Under the pieces are notes generated by a model. That model had not been told where the DNA came from and made no database searches. It saw only the letters and a list, made by a program, of their open reading frames with translations. DNA of 64,000 nucleotides from the NCBI RefSeq assembly GCF_005402965.1, contig NZ_BJCF01000002.1, positions 62,001-126,000 on the forward strand. Direction: 5' to 3'. The position numbers and the translations under genes were made by a program. Source of the stretch: Dolichospermum planctonicum. GTDB taxonomy: Bacteria > Cyanobacteriota > Cyanobacteriia > Cyanobacteriales > Nostocaceae. Below, one piece after another: positions 61,613 to 64,000 of this stretch (the first letter of the stretch is position 1; each line of letters opens with the position of its first letter).

Positions 61613-64000
61613 ATGTCGCAGTTTCATTTTGATATCGAAAAAACCGGACATAAACGGTTTGAGTTACCAGGAGCAAAACCACACTATAACCCTGACCGAC
61701 CCGGACAGGTAGAACATATTTTTTTGGATCTGAGTTTGGATATCCCCAACCAAAGATGCTACGGAACTTGTAGTATTCGCTTATTACCGATTCGTAATGG
61801 TATTGATAGGTTAACTTTGGATGCTGTCAATCTCCAGATTAAATCGGTACAAGTGGATGAAGTTGAGCAAAATTTTGAATATGATGGGGAAAAGCTCTGT
61901 ATTCACCTATCACAACCTACAAAAATCGGTCTTCGTCTGATAATTGCGATTAATTACTGTGCTGAAAAACCCCAGCGGGGAATTTACTTTATTCAACCAG
62001 ACAAACACTACCCCGACAAACCCACCCAAGTCTGGACTCAAGGAGAAGACGAAGACTCTCGCTACTGGTTTCCTTGTTTCGACTACCCGGGACAGTTATC
62101 AACTTCAGAAATTCGCGTTTGTGTTCCTAAACCCCTAGTTGCTATCTCCAACGGGGAAATAATTGACATGGTAGAAGAAGGAAAACATAACAGCTACCAT
62201 TGGTCACAACAACAAGTTCATCCTACTTACTTAATGACTTTGGCCGTTGGTGACTTTGCGGAAATTCGGGATGAGTGGCATAATAAACCCGTTACCTATT
62301 ACGTCGAAAAGAGACGAATTGCAGACGCTCGACGCAGCATGGGTAAAACTCCCCAAATGATTGAGTTTTTAAGCGAAAAGTATGGTTATCCTTACCCTTT
62401 CCCCAAATATGCTCAAGTTTGTGTAGATGACTTTATTTTTGGAGGAATGGAAAATACTTCCACCACTCTATTAACTGACAGATGCTTACTAGACGAACGA
62501 GCCATATTAGACAACCGTAATACTGAAACTTTAGTCGTCCACGAACTCGCACACCAATGGTTTGGAGATTTGGTAGTCATTAAACATTGGTCTCACGCTT
62601 GGATTAAGGAAGGTATGGCTTCCTATTCCGAGGTAATGTGGACAGAACAGGAATATGGTCCCCAAGAAGCCGCATATTACCGCTTATCGGAAGCGCGAAG
62701 TTATTTCAATGAAGATAGCAGTCGCTACCGTAGGCCAATGGTAACTCATGTTTACCGAGAAGCCATCGAACTTTATGACCGCCATATTTATGAAAAAGGA
62801 TCTTGTGTTTATCACATGATTCGGGCAGAATTAGGAGATGAGTTATTTTGGCCAGCTATCCAAACTTTTGTCCAGGACAATGCTCACCGCACGGTGGAAA
62901 CTATAGATTTATTAAGAGCCATTGAAAAAGCCACTGGACGGAATTTGGCTTTCCTTTTTGATCAATATGTCTTTCGCGGTGGTCATCCTGACTTTAAACT
63001 AGCTTATTCCTGGGATAGTGATGCAAATTTGGCTAAGGTGACAGTCACCCAAACCCAAGCTAAAGCCGAAAGTAAGGATTTATTTAATCTCAAAATTCCT
63101 ATTGGTTTTGGATATAAGGAAAATCCACAGCTAACAACTTTTACCGTGCGGGTACATGACAAAGAACAAAGTTTTTACTTTCCTTTAACAGAAAAACCCG
63201 ATTTTATTAGTTTTGATGTGGGGAATAATTACTTAAAAACCGTTACTTTAGAATACCCAATTTCTGAATTGAAAGCCCAGTTAGAATTTGATCCCCACCC
63301 CATTTCTCGCATTTATGCAGCAGAAGCTTTAGCGAAAAAAGGCGGATTAGAAGCAACTCAAGCTCTATCCTCTGCTTTGAAAAATGATACATTCTGGGGT
63401 GTGCGTGTTGAAGCTGCTAAACAATTAGCAGAAATTAAACTAGATCAAGCCTTTGATGGTTTGCTAGTTGGCTTAAATGATCCTAGTCCCTTTGTGCGTC
63501 GAGCCGTGATTAGTGCTTTATCACAAATAAAAACTCATAATAGCTATAAGGCTGTAAAGGGTTTTGTCCAGGATGGGGATGAGAGCTATTATGTAGAAGC
63601 TGCCGCTTGTAGAACTGTTGGGGCTATAGCAGCAGCGCATTTAGAAGATAAACCCCATGAAGATAAAGTAATTAAACTGCTAAAATCTGTATTAGAGGAA
63701 AGAGCGGGTTGGAATGAAGTAGTTCGTAGTGGAGCTATAGCTGGTTTAGCTGAATTTAAAGCCTCGGAAGCAGCTTTAAATTTAATACTAGAATACACAA
63801 AAATAGGTGTACCACAACCCTTACGGCTCTCCGCAATTCGCGCTGTCGGGAAAATTTCCACTGGCCAAACTCCTGCTAATATAGAAAGGATTTTAGATCG
63901 ATTATCGGAAATTGCCAGAGAGACTTTCTTTTTAACTCAGGTAGCAGTTTTGACAGCCTTGGGACAAATGGAAGCCCCAAAAGCGATCGCCATTTTGCAA
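61613..64000 (+). CDS. M1-family aminopeptidase (runs off the window)
   Basis: 796 codons from an ATG at 61613 to the window edge without a stop. The GAMEN exopeptidase motif is GMEN (in GGMENTSTTLL), and the zinc site is His310-Glu311-x2-His314 (HELAHQWFGD) with WIKEGMASYSE supplying the third ligand glutamate. This is aminopeptidase N-type chemistry, removing N-terminal residues from peptides in the cytosol. Beyond residue 540 the sequence becomes HEAT-like helical repeats (WGVRVEAAKQLAEIK, DPSPFVRRAVISALSQIK). The missing C-terminus is outside the window. Confidence 0.95.
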   Translation, partial: MSQFHFDIEKTGHKRFELPGAKPHYNPDRPGQVEHIFLDLSLDIPNQRCYGTCSIRLLPIRNGIDRLTLDAVNLQIKSVQVDEVEQNFEYDGEKLCIHLSQPTKIGLRLIIAINYCAEKPQRGIYFIQPDKHYPDKPTQVWTQGEDEDSRYWFPCFDYPGQLSTSEIRVCVPKPLVAISNGEIIDMVEEGKHNSYHWSQQQVHPTYLMTLAVGDFAEIRDEWHNKPVTYYVEKRRIADARRSMGKTPQMIEFLSEKYGYPYPFPKYAQVCVDDFIFGGMENTSTTLLTDRCLLDERAILDNRNTETLVVHELAHQWFGDLVVIKHWSHAWIKEGMASYSEVMWTEQEYGPQEAAYYRLSEARSYFNEDSSRYRRPMVTHVYREAIELYDRHIYEKGSCVYHMIRAELGDELFWPAIQTFVQDNAHRTVETIDLLRAIEKATGRNLAFLFDQYVFRGGHPDFKLAYSWDSDANLAKVTVTQTQAKAESKDLFNLKIPIGFGYKENPQLTTFTVRVHDKEQSFYFPLTEKPDFISFDVGNNYLKTVTLEYPISELKAQLEFDPHPISRIYAAEALAKKGGLEATQALSSALKNDTFWGVRVEAAKQLAEIKLDQAFDGLLVGLNDPSPFVRRAVISALSQIKTHNSYKAVKGFVQDGDESYYVEAAACRTVGAIAAAHLEDKPHEDKVIKLLKSVLEERAGWNEVVRSGAIAGLAEFKASEAALNLILEYTKIGVPQPLRLSAIRAVGKISTGQTPANIERILDRLSEIARETFFLTQVAVLTALGQMEAPKAIAILQ

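Overview
The window is chromosomal DNA of a filamentous, heterocyst-forming cyanobacterium of the Nostocales, probably of the Dolichospermum/Anabaena/Aphanizomenon kind. The evidence is: (i) frequent HIP1 octamers (GCGATCGC); (ii) cyanobacterium-specific genes (carboxysome shell genes ccmP, ccmK3 and ccmK4, Rubisco factor raf1, pcyA, a PsbP-like protein, nblS, menG); (iii) markers of heterocysts and nitrogen fixation (a flv3B-flv1B-like flavodiiron pair, a devBCA exporter operon, a Mo-nitrogenase C-terminal-domain protein, a HetZ-related protein); and (iv) arrays of tandem heptamers, the STRR sequences typical of heterocystous cyanobacteria. Gene assignments are by recognition of protein families and motifs; no search was run.

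Layout. 1-7 kb: the end of a type ISP restriction-modification gene, a two-gene peptide-type ABC transporter fragment (minus strand), a solitary IS607-type serine recombinase, and aroA. This stretch is saturated with repeats: two large STRR arrays in opposite orientation, two copies of a 108-bp inverted-repeat element and a 45-bp sequence shared between the recombinase 3' end and the 6.75-kb array. 7-12.6 kb: a FetB-like permease, a DegT aminotransferase, a Ycf23/DUF561 protein behind a perfect 22-bp palindrome, a pentapeptide-repeat protein, ccmP and a hexapeptide acyltransferase. 12.6-24.5 kb: the flavodiiron pair, DUF445-menG, raf1, a UvrD-like helicase, a Uma2 protein and a K+-channel-like protein with a zinc ribbon. 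24.5-31 kb: a small beta-barrel protein, an RDD-pentapeptide fusion, PsbP-like, Maf, a MntA-HepT toxin-antitoxin pair and pcyA.

31-37.2 kb is the most informative regulatory region. devBCA and, 1.4 kb further on, a Mo-nitrogenase C-terminal-domain gene followed by a cupin gene each have a perfect NtcA-type promoter (GTA-N8-TAC, then 22 or 23 bases, then TAN3T) far upstream. The two modules therefore look co-induced under nitrogen limitation. 37.2-49 kb: Uma2, Nudix, DUF3531 and TPR proteins, an ABC ATPase, rsmG, ribF, a PrsW protease overlapping a methyltransferase, a HetZ-related protein, ccmK3-ccmK4 and a divergent alpha/beta hydrolase. 49-64 kb: a coiled-coil protein, nblS, a 3D-domain protein, a phytase-like esterase, a RecB/RNase H-like nuclease, tRNA-Gly(CCC), a 112-bp MITE with an 8-bp target duplication, a ComB-like phosphatase, an M61 peptidase, a DUF3352 protein and the first 796 codons of an M1 aminopeptidase that runs off the end.

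No CRISPR array, rRNA, prophage or large biosynthetic cluster was seen. I did not find a convincing new multi-gene system. The points best worth following are the paired NtcA promoters, the structured repeats and the palindromic operator candidate.
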